A DNA stretch of 19,404 nt from positions 1-19,404 of the forward strand of contig CAZYDR010000071.1 of the NCBI GenBank assembly GCA_964645285.1, read 5' to 3'. This document shows positions 8,964 to 16,830 of this stretch, piece after piece. Position numbers and translations under genes: made by a program. This stretch comes from JAYZAP01 sp964645285. Its GTDB lineage: Bacteria > Pseudomonadota > Alphaproteobacteria > JAAXGF01. How positions within the stretch are numbered: position 1 is the stretch's first letter; each line of letters opens with the position of its first letter. Under the pieces are notes generated by a model. That model was not told the origin of the DNA and searched no databases. It worked only from the letters and a program-made list of their open reading frames with translations.

Positions 8964-9560
8964 TCACGCCCCCGCAACCACCGAGAGTCGACACCCCTGG
9001 TTTGCGGACCGGGGGTGTTTGCTTTTCGTGTCATCGCACAGCGTCAGGATTGCCGCGAGATCACCGTGGAGTTCGGCCTGGAGCCCGTCTTGGCCCGGTG
9101 TCAGGACGATATGATCAATCAGGCTGCGGAGGATTACTGCGGTCCCCGATCTGACGCCATCGTCGTCGAGCGCATGCTGAAGGTCGGCGACCTTGGCCTT
9201 GTATACGTCGCTCAGCCGCGGGTGCAGGAGAACGGGCGTCGGCGGTGCCGCCACGGTGAGTTGTCGGTTGAGACCGTCGCGGCGCGCTTCCAGTTCCTGC
9301 ATGCGTGTCTTCATACTCGATGTGTACATGCCGTCCTCGATGGCTTTCAACATGCGCTCGATCTTGCGCTCGACGGTGGCTCGCTCGCGCCGCAAGCCGG
9401 CGCCTAGTTGTTGGCTCTCCCGGGCCATGCGCTCGAGCTCGGCGCCATAGGCCTCGATGGAGGCGGCGACCAGCTCGGACGCCATGAGCCGCTCTTCGAG
9501 GCCGGCAAGTACGCGGCGCTCGATATCGTCGCGCGTCCGGCGCCGGGAGCAGCCGTAGCG
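8964..9560 (-). pseudogene. C-terminal remnant of a large serine site-specific recombinase
   Basis: The segment encodes the distal part of a large serine recombinase: a partial zinc-ribbon-like start (RYGCS), then DDIERRVLAGLEERLM, a charged coiled-coil region (ERKIERMLKAIEDGMYTS, MKTRMQELEARRDGL) and the typical tail with LRSLIDHIVLTPGQDG and LSVVAGA. These proteins cut and rejoin DNA at attachment sites. The catalytic N-terminal resolvase domain with its Ser is absent, so the remnant cannot recombine DNA. The first internal ATG is at 9485, but the frame is open back to a TAG at 9606-9608. The expected second half of the zinc ribbon also looks shortened. Upstream, the frame runs directly into a truncated transposase gene. 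The gene would normally be around 500-700 residues long; only about 195 remain. Confidence 0.75.
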
Positions 9561-9605
9561 GCCCGGGGCAACGTGATCGATCCACGGTTCTGGCCAATGC
9601 CAAGA

Positions 9606-10496
9606 CTAAAGGTGGCCAAACGCAACGTCCACTTTGTTGAGATGCGCCTGCGAGTATACCGACAGGTCGGTGCCATAGGCGATATCGCCGGCCAGACGTT
9701 CAGGCTTGAGAGCAAAGCGCTGTTCGGTGCGCTCGATTATGGTCTCGGTGGCATCGACCTCCTCGGAGATACGCGTCGGCGTGGCCTCGACATCGAGGAT
9801 GACGGCGTTCTCCAGGTCGATCAGATAGTTCAGGCTATAGCCGAACATCGCTTTGTGGCGTTCCCGTGTCGTCCAGGCAGCGCTCGGATCGGTCGGTGAC
9901 ATTACCTTGGGCGCGCGTTCGGGATTAGTCGGTGGGTTGTCGTTTTCCAGGGCAACCAGATACCCTCGTACCGGGCGGCTAGCCCGCTGCTTGTCCGTCC
10001 AACCAACCTCGGCCCCCGCCATTCGCTGGAAACGGCTGGCATCCGCCTCGATCATCGAGGCATCGACGGCAAACCCCTCACCACCGACCAAACCCGCCGT
10101 CATGCAGCCGCAGACAACCTCCTCGAAGACCTTGCGCAGGATACTACTCCTCCGAAAGCGCCCGTGACGGTTTACCGAGAACGTCGAATGATGGGGAACC
10201 TTGTCCTCCAGTCCCAAACCGCAGAACCAGCGGTAGGCCAAGTTCATCGCCATCTCCTGGCACAACCGCCGCTCCGAGCGGATCGAATAGCAATAGCTGA
10301 CGATCAGCATTCGGATCATCAACTCGGGGCACACTGATGGACAGCCCAGGTGGCTGTAATGGGACGCCATCTCGCTGCACAACCAGCTCAGCTCCAGAAC
10401 CCTATCGATCCGGCGTAACAGGTGGTCGCTCGGAACCATGTCTTCGATATCAAATTCGTAGAAAAGACGGTCTTGCTGACCTACTGGTTCAGCCAT
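9606..10496 (-). pseudogene. Truncated IS1182/IS5-like DDE transposase
   Basis: From the ATG at 10496 the frame encodes 296 residues. The N-terminal DUF772-type region (FDIEDMVPSDHLLRRIDRV, LMIRMLIVSYCYSIRSERR, AYRWFCGLGLEDKVPHHSTF) is typical of IS1182/IS5-like transposases. The first catalytic Asp is D145 (GEGFAVDASMIEAD) and the second is D271 (LAGDIAYGT). After about residue 276 the family resemblance stops, and a TAG ends the frame at 9606. The third acidic residue (Glu) and about 150 C-terminal residues are missing, so the enzyme should be inactive. The open frame extends upstream to 10559, but MAEPVGQQDRLFYEFD is the family-like start and has a GGAGG stretch about 15 bases before it. 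Confidence 0.85.
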
Positions 10497-10560
10497 TATC
10501 GTCGTAATCCCCCTCCGAAGCGGTAACCCAAGGGAATCACGCCAAACCGCACAGAGCAAA

Positions 10561-10577
10561 CGACTTCTTCAACAGCC
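10561..10577. repeat. Candidate terminal inverted repeat of the IS remnant
   Basis: Read on the minus strand this is GGCTGTTGAAGAAGTCG, about 65 bases before the transposase ATG. The sequence style fits ends of IS1182/IS5-like elements. Its partner is not found at the other side, so the assignment is by resemblance only. Confidence 0.5.
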
Positions 10578-10735
10578 TCAGCCAACAACAGATGGGGCGG
10601 ATGGCTCCTATTTCCCTGTGGTTCATGATCGTCCGTCGGTGGTGAAAGCAAGTCAGATTGTTAGCGTGGCGGAATGGGTGGGATCAGTTTGTCCGCGCCG
10701 GCATGATCATAGGTCGCTGATCGCCGAGAAAATTG
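10578..10735. other. Gap between transporter operon and IS remnant
   Basis: This stretch lies after the stop of the ATPase gene and before the IS end. I see no coding sequence and no clear rho-independent terminator. A short palindrome ATGATCAT is at 10713-10720. The operon may end by another mechanism, or the terminator may have been lost when the IS arrived. Confidence 0.4.
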
Positions 10736-12409
10736 CTACGACCTGTCGGCTTGCTCGCTTGCCGGGCCCTCGCGCAGTAACGCACCGACACGGGTCTTGA
10801 GCAGATTGTCCAACCAGTCCGGGTCCATTTCAGGTACCGAGGCGAGCAGCAGTTCGGTGTACTCGTGATGGGGCGGGGTGAGAATTTCGTCGCGTGAGCC
10901 ATGCTCGACCACCCGGCCCTGCAACATGACCACGATTTCGTCGGAGATTGCTTTCACCGTGGCCAGGTCGTGGGTGATGAACAAATATGACACGCCAAGT
11001 TGGTTTTGCAGGCGTTGCAGCAACTCCAGAATCCCCTCGGCGACCAGTTGATCGAGCGCCGAGGTCACTTCGTCGCAGATAATCATATCGGGTTCGGCTG
11101 CGAGCGTCCGGGCGATGCACACCCGTTGCTTTTCGCCGCCCGAAAGTTCCGAGGGAAAGCGGTCCTTATAGCGCTTGGGAAGTTCGATCTGCGCCAACAG
11201 ATCGAGGACCCGTTGGTTCTTCTCGACGCCCGTCATGCCGAAGTAAAACTCAAGCGGGCGGCCGAGAATCTCGTGAACCTTCTGGCGCGGGTTGAGGGAG
11301 ACGTCGGGCATCTGGTAGATCATCTGCAGGCGCCGAAGCTTGTCCTGGTCGCGCTCACTGTAGCGTGCCGGGAGTTCCTCGCCCTGGTACTCGATAGCGC
11401 CCTTGAGCGGCTGCAGCAGGCCGGTAATAACCCGAGCCAGGGTGCTCTTGCCGCTGCCTGATTCGCCGACCACGGCGATGGTCTTGCCGCGGGTAAGGGC
11501 CAGGTCAACGTTGTCCAGGACCACGACACCGTTGCCGTAGGCGGCCGACACATCCTTGACCTCGAGCAGGATATTGCCTTCATCGCCATGATCGGTCTTC
11601 TGCCCGCGGCTCTCGCGTACGGACAGCAGGGCGCGGGTGTAGTTCTCCTTGGGATTGGCCAGAAGTTCCCGCGCGGTACCCTCTTCCACCAAATTGCCAT
11701 CGCGCAGCACCATGATCCGGTCAGCTACCTGGGCGACCACGGCAAGATCATGGGTAATATAAATGGCCGCTGAGTTAAGTGCCTTGATGGCATCCTTGAT
11801 CGCCGCCAGAACCTCGATCTGGGTGGTCACGTCAAGCGCCGTGGTCGGTTCGTCGAACACGATCAGGTCAGGCTTGCAAGCCATGGCCATGGCGACCATG
11901 GCGCGCTGCAACTGGCCGCCGGAGACCTGGTGGGGATAGCGGTCGCCGAAATTGTCCGGATCCGGCAGGTCGAACCGGCGATATAACTCCCGGGCATGGT
12001 CTTCCGCCGCGGCCCGCGCCATTATGCCGTGTTTGACCGGCGCCTCGACGAACTGGTTGATCAACCGATGCGCCGGATTGAACGCCGCCGCCGCGCTTTG
12101 CGCCACATAGGAAATTCGCACCCCGCGAATCTCACGCAACTGCGCCGCCGAGGCCGTCGCCAGGTCGATGCCCTCGAACTCAATTGTGCCGCCGACAATA
12201 CGGCAGCCGGATCGGAAGAACCCCATGCTGGCGATGCCGATGGTCGATTTGCCGGCGCCCGACTCACCGATCAGGCCGAGCACCTCGCCGCGGTCGAGAT
12301 GGACATTGATCGGGTGAACAATCTCGCCCCAGCGATCTTCCTGGAAGCCTTCGACCCTCAGATTCTCCATGGTCAGCAGGCGCGACATCGGGTTCTTCTT
12401 AGTATTCAT
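10736..12409 (-). CDS. Two-domain ABC transporter ATPase (DppD-DppF fusion type)
   Basis: The 557-residue cytoplasmic protein powers a peptide/nickel-type (family 5) ABC importer. Two nucleotide-binding domains lie in one chain. The first has Walker A GESGAGKS (48-55), the signature VSGGQLQRA and Walker B LIVFDEPTTALD. The second has Walker A GESGSGKS (315-322), LSGGEKQRVCIARTLA and MIICDEVTSALD. Both halves carry all catalytic motifs, so both should hydrolyse ATP. Such fused ATPases (GsiA/YejF style) replace separate DppD and DppF subunits. I chose the ATG at 12409, which overlaps the permease stop by 11 bases. The open frame continues upstream to 12463 inside the permease gene, and a later ATG at 12388 is also possible; no start has a strong Shine-Dalgarno sequence. 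It is the last gene of the operon. Confidence 0.93.
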   Translation of the reverse strand: MNTKKNPMSRLLTMENLRVEGFQEDRWGEIVHPINVHLDRGEVLGLIGESGAGKSTIGIASMGFFRSGCRIVGGTIEFEGIDLATASAAQLREIRGVRISYVAQSAAAAFNPAHRLINQFVEAPVKHGIMARAAAEDHARELYRRFDLPDPDNFGDRYPHQVSGGQLQRAMVAMAMACKPDLIVFDEPTTALDVTTQIEVLAAIKDAIKALNSAAIYITHDLAVVAQVADRIMVLRDGNLVEEGTARELLANPKENYTRALLSVRESRGQKTDHGDEGNILLEVKDVSAAYGNGVVVLDNVDLALTRGKTIAVVGESGSGKSTLARVITGLLQPLKGAIEYQGEELPARYSERDQDKLRRLQMIYQMPDVSLNPRQKVHEILGRPLEFYFGMTGVEKNQRVLDLLAQIELPKRYKDRFPSELSGGEKQRVCIARTLAAEPDMIICDEVTSALDQLVAEGILELLQRLQNQLGVSYLFITHDLATVKAISDEIVVMLQGRVVEHGSRDEILTPPHHEYTELLLASVPEMDPDWLDNLLKTRVGALLREGPASEQADRS

Positions 12410-13313
12410 CACGAAGACCCGCTGCTTTGCGCAGGAACCAGTCCACCACCAGATTGATGCCAACGGTCAGAAACGCGATGGCGGCCGCCGGAATCAGGGG
12501 GTTGTAGACACCAAAGCTGATGGCCCCGGAATTCTCCTTCACCATGCTGCCCCAATCGGCCGTGGGTGGCTGTAGGCCCAACCCCAAGAAGCTGAGCGCA
12601 CTGATAAACAGGAACACAAAGCAGAATCGCAGACCGAATTCAGCGACCAGCGGGGGCAGCGTATTGGGCAGGATTTCGCGCCACATGACCCACATGAGTC
12701 CTTCGCCGCGCAAGCGCGCCGCCTCGACGTACTCCATCACCGCGATATCCATGGCGACGGCCCGCGACAGGCGAAACACTCGCGTCGAATCGAGCAACGC
12801 GATGACTGCGATCAGCACCGGAATCGAGGTGCCGGCCACCGACAGAACGATCAGGGCGAAGATCAGGGTGGGGAACGCCATCATGATGTCGACCACCCGG
12901 CTGACGATCTGATCGACCCAGCCGCGCATGGTGGCTGCCAGAAAGCCGAACATCATGCCGATCACGAACGACAGTCCGGTGATAATCAGCGCGATGGTGA
13001 TGGTGTTGCGGGCGCCGTACAACAACCGGGTATAGAGATCGCGGCCGATATGGTCGGTGCCGAGCCAGACCTTGCCGTCCGTGCGGCCATCATTGAACTG
13101 CGACCAGCACGGGCCCTTAAGCTTGATCGCTTCCTCGGAACAGTCCGTGGCCCAGATACCGGGTTCCCACACCTTGCCGACGATCTCGGTTTCCGTAAAC
13201 GGTGCCAGCGTCGGCGCAAAGGCCAGGGCAAACAGATTGATGGCGATGACGACGAACCCTAGTTGGGCGCTCCACGGAGCGCCCATAAAGGCTTTGGCGA
13301 TGTTGATGATCAT
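12399..13313 (-). CDS. DppC-like ABC transporter permease
   Basis: The 304-residue inner-membrane subunit belongs to the binding-protein-dependent permease family. An N-terminal transmembrane helix (about 15-38) is followed by a periplasmic segment and the typical WLGTDHIGRDLYTRLLYGAR motif of DppC/OppC proteins, then five more helices. The cytoplasmic EAA loop reads YVEAARLRGEGLMWVMWREI with LPNTLPPLV after it, and contacts the ATPase. The periplasmic insertion between the first helix and the GTDHIGRD motif contains two Cys (ATDCSEEAIKLKGPCWSQF), which could form a disulfide; this is inference. It starts with ATG 10 bp after the DppB-like gene and overlaps the ATPase gene by 11 bases. Confidence 0.94.
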   Translation of the reverse strand: MIINIAKAFMGAPWSAQLGFVVIAINLFALAFAPTLAPFTETEIVGKVWEPGIWATDCSEEAIKLKGPCWSQFNDGRTDGKVWLGTDHIGRDLYTRLLYGARNTITIALIITGLSFVIGMMFGFLAATMRGWVDQIVSRVVDIMMAFPTLIFALIVLSVAGTSIPVLIAVIALLDSTRVFRLSRAVAMDIAVMEYVEAARLRGEGLMWVMWREILPNTLPPLVAEFGLRFCFVFLFISALSFLGLGLQPPTADWGSMVKENSGAISFGVYNPLIPAAAIAFLTVGINLVVDWFLRKAAGLRDEY

Positions 13314-13323
13314 CGCGGCCGTC

Positions 13324-14313
13324 TCACTTGGGATGCCGTAGCCGTGGATTGGCGAGGATCGACAGAATATCGGCGGTCAAATTTAGCACCACGTAGGTAC
13401 AGGCGAAAATCAGGCCGCTCGCCTGCACCACCGGCAGATCGCGCTTGGAGACGGAGTCGACCATCAACTGCCCCAACCCCGGATAGACGAACACAACCTC
13501 GACCACCACCACGCCGACCACCAGATAAGCCAGATTGATGACGACCACATTGATGATCGGCGCCAATGCGTTGGGTAGGGCATGATAGATGATCACCCAG
13601 GAACGGCTCATTCCCTTGAGTTCCGCAGTCTCGATATACGGTCTGGTCAGCACGGCGATGATGGCTGCCCGGGTCAGGCGCATCATATGGGCGACCACCA
13701 CCAGGACCAGGGTCAGGACCGGCAGGAACACGGCGTAAAGCTGCTCCCAGAACCCGGTGCCGGATGTCACAACCGCCATGCTCGGGAACACACTGAACTC
13801 GACCGACAGGAAGACGATAAGGATATAGGCGACAAGAAACTCGGGGATCGAGATGGTCGTCAGGGTGGTCATGCTGATTATCTTGTCGAACAGGGATTCG
13901 CGATACAGCGCCGCCAACAGGCCGAGGAAAATCGATAGCGGGACGGCGACAACGGCGGCGGTCACCGCCAGGAACAGCGTATTGGACAGGCGCTTACCGA
14001 TCAGATCGGCAACCTCCCGCCCATTGGCCAAAGATGTCCCTAAATCCCATTGCACAATATTGCTAAGCCAGTCGAAATAGCGCACATGCAAGGGCCGGTC
14101 GAGGCCCAGTTCAAGCCGGATTGCGGCGAGCGCCTCCTGGGTCGCTTGCTGCCCCAAAAGCGCCTGAGCTAGGTCGCCGGGCAGCATTTCCACACCCAGT
14201 GTAATAAGCACTGAAATGACAAAGAGAGTCAGCAGGCCAAAGGCCAGGCGTTTGAGAATGATTGTCCGTAAGCTATCCACGACTAGATACAGTCCACCCT
14301 GGACGCCCGCCAC
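13324..14313 (-). CDS. DppB-like ABC transporter permease
   Basis: This inner-membrane subunit of the same importer has up to 329 residues. It has the DppB/OppB pattern: a first helix (KRLAFGLLTLFVISVLITLG), the conserved LPGD and LGLDRPLHVRYFDWL segment, then WDLGTSLANGREV and further helices. The EAA loop is at about 220-250 (IETAELKGMSRSWVIIYHAL, PNALAPII), and the C-terminus has VFVYPGLGQLMVDSVSKRDLP, a strong family signature. The first possible start is GTG at 14313 and the next is GTG at 14280 (MDSLRTIILKRL), which gives a more usual short N-terminus; neither has a strong Shine-Dalgarno sequence. It lies 18 bp after the SDR gene and 10 bp before the DppC-like gene. Confidence 0.93.
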   Translation of the reverse strand: MAGVQGGLYLVVDSLRTIILKRLAFGLLTLFVISVLITLGVEMLPGDLAQALLGQQATQEALAAIRLELGLDRPLHVRYFDWLSNIVQWDLGTSLANGREVADLIGKRLSNTLFLAVTAAVVAVPLSIFLGLLAALYRESLFDKIISMTTLTTISIPEFLVAYILIVFLSVEFSVFPSMAVVTSGTGFWEQLYAVFLPVLTLVLVVVAHMMRLTRAAIIAVLTRPYIETAELKGMSRSWVIIYHALPNALAPIINVVVINLAYLVVGVVVVEVVFVYPGLGQLMVDSVSKRDLPVVQASGLIFACTYVVLNLTADILSILANPRLRHPK

Positions 14314-14331
14314 GCTATGACCAAAACTTGC

Positions 14332-15087
14332 CTAGTGGCCGGCGGTTGTGCCGCCATCGATCGGTAACGCGACACCGGTCACGAATCGGGCATCGTCCGA
14401 CGCCAGATAGAGGATACCGGCGGCGATTTCGGCCGGTGTGGTAATTCGCTTCAGGGGCGCATATTCGACCATCTTCTGCCATGCCGCTTCCGGGTCGGGC
14501 CTCAGTTGATTGGTCCGTCGGATCATATCGGTATCGACATACCCCGGGCACACGCAATTGACCCGCACGTCGGGCGCGATCTCGATCGCCATGGCGCGGG
14601 TCATATTGACGACGCCTCCCTTTGTACCGCAATAGACGGTGATTCCCGGCACTCCGATCAAGCCCGCGTCCGAAGCGATATTGATGATATTGCCATTGGA
14701 CCCGCGCAACGATGTTAATGCCGCGCGGCAGGTAAAGAAGGTGCCCTTCAGATTGACGTCCACATGATCGTCCCACATCTGCTCGTCGCAATCTTCAATT
14801 GGTCGGCCCGCGCCAATTCCCGCGCTGTTCACCAGAACATCGAGACCGCCAAACCCGTCCTCCGCCGTCTTTACCGCCAATTCACAACCGGCGACGGTGC
14901 TGACATCACCGGGCGCCGCGGCCAGACACTCGTTGTTTTCCAGTTTCTCGATCGCCGCGTTCACGGACCCCTCGGTTTTGCCATTGATTGCAACGCAGGC
15001 GCCGGCCGCGAGAAAAGCTTCCGCGACACCAAAGCCGATGCCTCGCGTGCCGCCAGTTATTAGAACCCGCTTGTCCGTAAAATCCAT
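14332..15087 (-). CDS. Short-chain dehydrogenase/reductase inside the transporter operon
   Basis: This is a 251-residue classical SDR that oxidises or reduces a hydroxyl/carbonyl with a nicotinamide cofactor. The cofactor motif TGGTRGIG is at 11-18 and NSAG at 87-90. The catalytic tetrad is Asn112, Ser139, Tyr152 and Lys156 (YCGTK). Arg15 in the glycine motif and Lys37 after the second strand suggest a preference for NADP(H), by analogy with FabG-type enzymes. The C-terminus VTGVALPIDGGTT is typical. The substrate is unknown; FabG-like or sugar/polyol dehydrogenase activity are both possible. The ATG at 15087 has an AAGGG Shine-Dalgarno sequence six bases upstream. The gene sits between the binding protein and permease genes, so its substrate is probably what the transporter brings in. 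It closely resembles the frameshifted SDR at 18657. Confidence 0.92.
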   Translation of the reverse strand: MDFTDKRVLITGGTRGIGFGVAEAFLAAGACVAINGKTEGSVNAAIEKLENNECLAAAPGDVSTVAGCELAVKTAEDGFGGLDVLVNSAGIGAGRPIEDCDEQMWDDHVDVNLKGTFFTCRAALTSLRGSNGNIINIASDAGLIGVPGITVYCGTKGGVVNMTRAMAIEIAPDVRVNCVCPGYVDTDMIRRTNQLRPDPEAAWQKMVEYAPLKRITTPAEIAAGILYLASDDARFVTGVALPIDGGTTAGH

Positions 15088-15093
15088 GTGATT

Positions 15094-15098
15094 CCCTT
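15094..15098 (-). promoter_or_regulatory. Ribosome binding site of the operon SDR
   Basis: AAGGG on the minus strand lies six bases before the ATG at 15087 and supports that start. Confidence 0.7.
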
Positions 15099-15113
15099 GG
15101 TGTGATAGTCGAC

Positions 15114-15127
15114 GCCGCTTACGCGGC
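15114..15127 (-). other. Small GUAA-loop hairpin before the SDR gene
   Basis: On minus-strand RNA, GCCGC and GCGGC pair around a GUAA loop, a GNRA-type tetraloop that is usually very stable. It lies between the long hairpin at 15145-15196 and the SDR ribosome binding site. It could protect the processed 5' end of the downstream message or just be chance in GC-rich DNA. Confidence 0.4.
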
Positions 15128-15132
15128 TTGTT

Positions 15133-15196
15133 TCGTAAAAATGGTCGGCACCGCCCACCCTGTCAGGGAGATTGAGGACAGGATGAGCGGTGCCGA
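15133..15196 (-). terminator. Strong intercistronic hairpin with short U-run after the binding-protein gene
   Basis: Arms at 15177-15196 and 15145-15164 are 20 bases long with a 12-base loop. In minus-strand RNA all 20 positions pair, 18 as Watson-Crick and two as G-U wobble. In plus-strand RNA the two wobble positions would be C-A mismatches, so the structure is adapted to the operon's direction. The stem is followed by CCAUUUUUACG, a U-run of five. It begins 25 bp after the stop of the substrate-binding protein gene. It most likely works as a leaky terminator or RNA-decay barrier, making the binding protein more abundant than the downstream permeases, as described for many importer operons. 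Confidence 0.75.
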
Positions 15197-15221
15197 AAGA
15201 TCGATCAGTGTTCGAGGTCTT

Positions 15222-16808
15222 CTACGCGTTTTCGTCGACCCAGACGTCCTCGTACAGCAGGCCGGCGCTCAAACCGAAGGCGGAACTGCCCTGGTAGCCC
15301 TGAATCCGCTTATGGACACCTTCCACGAAGTTCATGTACATGGGATTGAACGCACCACCGTCGTCGTGCAGCAAGGTTTCCGCCTCGCAGTAGATTTCGT
15401 AGCGCAAGGCGGGATCGGTGGTCTTGCGACCCATGACTAATAACTCGTCGAAGCGATCATTCTTCCACTGGGTCTCGTTCCACTCCGCCTCCGAATGGTA
15501 GACGAGGGTGAGCATGAGATCCGCCGTGGGCCGTGCGTTCCAGTTAGAGGCGCTCATGGGCACCTGCATCCAGACGTTATCCCAGTAGCCGTCCGCGGCT
15601 TCCTGCTTGACCTGGATATCGATACCGGCCGCCTTCGCGCCTTCCTGGAGCATGACGGTTGCGTCGACCGCGAAGTCGCCAGCCTCAACCGAAGTGGATA
15701 CCTCTATGCCGGACAGGCCGGTCTTGTTCCAGTAGAAGCTCGCCTTGTCGGGATCAAAGTCGTGTTGCGGGATCTCCTTGCAATAGGTGGCGATTCCGGG
15801 ATTGACGGAAAAGTCATTGCCGATGGTGCCGTGGCCTTGCAGCAGCTGGTCGACCATGGCTTGGCGATCAACGCAGTGCTTCATCGCGAGCCTCAAATTG
15901 AGATCATTGGTCGGCTCCCTGTCGCACATCATTACCCACAGGAATTGTGCGCCCGAGGCAGTAGAGTGCACGGTGACGTTCTCGTCCCTGTCGAGCATCC
16001 CTGCGGTGCGCGCGTCCACCGCGCAGATACCCACAGCACCAGTGCGTAGTCCGTTCGTGCGCGCAGTGGCGTCCGAAATGCCCTGGCTGATGTAAGTGTC
16101 GACCCAGGCGGAGTCCGGCTTCCAGTAATTCTCGTTGCGAGTCGCAACCGAGCGAAGTCCGGGCTCGAATTCGACCAACTTGTAAGGGCCTGTGCCAACC
16201 ACCGGGTCGCCGTCCTTCCAGCCCTCGGGAACGATCGACGTGTGGTAGTCGTGACCGAGCTGGATGGGGAAGTCCGCGTTGCCGGAGTTGAGGGTGATCT
16301 TGACCACATTGGCGCCGTCGGCCCGCATGTCTGTAATCGACGCAAGAAGCGTCTTCGACGGAGATTTCGAGCCTTCCTTGATGTGCTCGCCGAGGGAGAA
16401 GATGACGTCGTCGGCGGTCAGCGTCTTGCCGTTGTGGAACTCGACGCCCTGGCGCAGCTTGAAGGTCCACTCGGTGGCTTCGTTGAGGCCCTCCCACTCC
16501 TCTGCCAGGTTCGGCACCGGGTTCAGGTTCCGGTCCAGATTTGTCAGCCGGTTATAGACTTGGTGGGACCGGTTGGCATCTGTTCCGGTGAGCATCTTGG
16601 TGGGGTCGAAAGTCTCGGTCTGGCTGGATTCCTCAGTGGCGACCGTGACCTCGCCACCGCGCTTTGGCGTGGACGCGTAAGCAGACTTGCTCAGTAAACT
16701 CGAGGCGGCAGTGGCGGTGATGCCGAGCGCGGCGGCCCGACCGAGAAACTCGCGCCGGTTCATGCGGCCCAGTTCCATCTCTTTCAAAAGAATATCGAAG
16801 TCGTTCAT
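15222..16808 (-). CDS. Family 5 (DppA/OppA-like) ABC substrate-binding protein, Tat-exported
   Basis: The 528-residue periplasmic protein captures the ligand for the importer. The N-terminus has a twin-arginine signal (RREFLGRAAALG, Arg18-Arg19) and a hydrophobic stretch ending SAYA, with likely cleavage after Ala45. Tat export implies folding in the cytoplasm. The mature part shows the SBP_bac_5 pattern: VYNRLTNLDRNLNPVPNLAEEWEG, FKLRQGVEFHNGKTLTADDV, VVGTGPYKLVEFEPG and LAMKHCVDRQAMVDQLLQGHG. This family binds peptides, but also opines, glycosides, nickel and other solutes, so the ligand cannot be named. The ATG at 16808 is preceded by an excellent GGGAGG six bases upstream. It follows the GntR gene by 22 bp, and a strong hairpin follows its stop. 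Confidence 0.94.
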   Translation of the reverse strand: MNDFDILLKEMELGRMNRREFLGRAAALGITATAASSLLSKSAYASTPKRGGEVTVATEESSQTETFDPTKMLTGTDANRSHQVYNRLTNLDRNLNPVPNLAEEWEGLNEATEWTFKLRQGVEFHNGKTLTADDVIFSLGEHIKEGSKSPSKTLLASITDMRADGANVVKITLNSGNADFPIQLGHDYHTSIVPEGWKDGDPVVGTGPYKLVEFEPGLRSVATRNENYWKPDSAWVDTYISQGISDATARTNGLRTGAVGICAVDARTAGMLDRDENVTVHSTASGAQFLWVMMCDREPTNDLNLRLAMKHCVDRQAMVDQLLQGHGTIGNDFSVNPGIATYCKEIPQHDFDPDKASFYWNKTGLSGIEVSTSVEAGDFAVDATVMLQEGAKAAGIDIQVKQEAADGYWDNVWMQVPMSASNWNARPTADLMLTLVYHSEAEWNETQWKNDRFDELLVMGRKTTDPALRYEIYCEAETLLHDDGGAFNPMYMNFVEGVHKRIQGYQGSSAFGLSAGLLYEDVWVDENA

Positions 16809-16814
16809 AACGTT

Positions 16815-16820
16815 CCTCCC
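16815..16820 (-). promoter_or_regulatory. Strong ribosome binding site of the substrate-binding protein
   Basis: GGGAGG on the minus strand is six bases before the ATG at 16808. It is the best Shine-Dalgarno sequence in the operon and fits high expression of a binding protein. Confidence 0.8.
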
Positions 16821-16830
16821 AGTTGGTTTT

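Larger units (their letters stand above)
9606..10577 (-). mobile_element. Remnant of an IS1182/IS5-like insertion sequence
   Basis: The transposase gene is preceded by a terminal-repeat-like sequence reading GGCTGTTGAAGAAGTCG on the minus strand (10577-10561), which resembles ends of this IS class. I searched the region after the transposase stop (9500-9620) for the matching inverted end and found none, and no flanking target duplication could be defined. The downstream end therefore appears to have been lost, probably in a deletion that joined the element to the serine recombinase gene. Confidence 0.65.

Noticed and set aside
8021..9154. Long plus-strand open frame (377 codons) opposite mutS
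   Set aside because: It lies antisense to well-conserved MutS codons and crosses the mutS start into the recombinase remnant. The protein is low in recognisable features; such frames are common opposite GC-rich genes.
9500..9620. Second inverted end of the IS element
   Set aside because: I looked for the complement of GGCTGTTGAAGAAGTCG after the transposase stop and found nothing similar.
10700..10735. Terminator after the ATPase gene
   Set aside because: Only a short palindrome ATGATCAT and weak stems are visible, with no U-run, so it is not reported as a terminator.
12410..12463. Upstream extension of the ATPase to 12463
   Set aside because: It would overlap the permease gene by 65 bases, and the extra residues do not resemble ABC ATPases.
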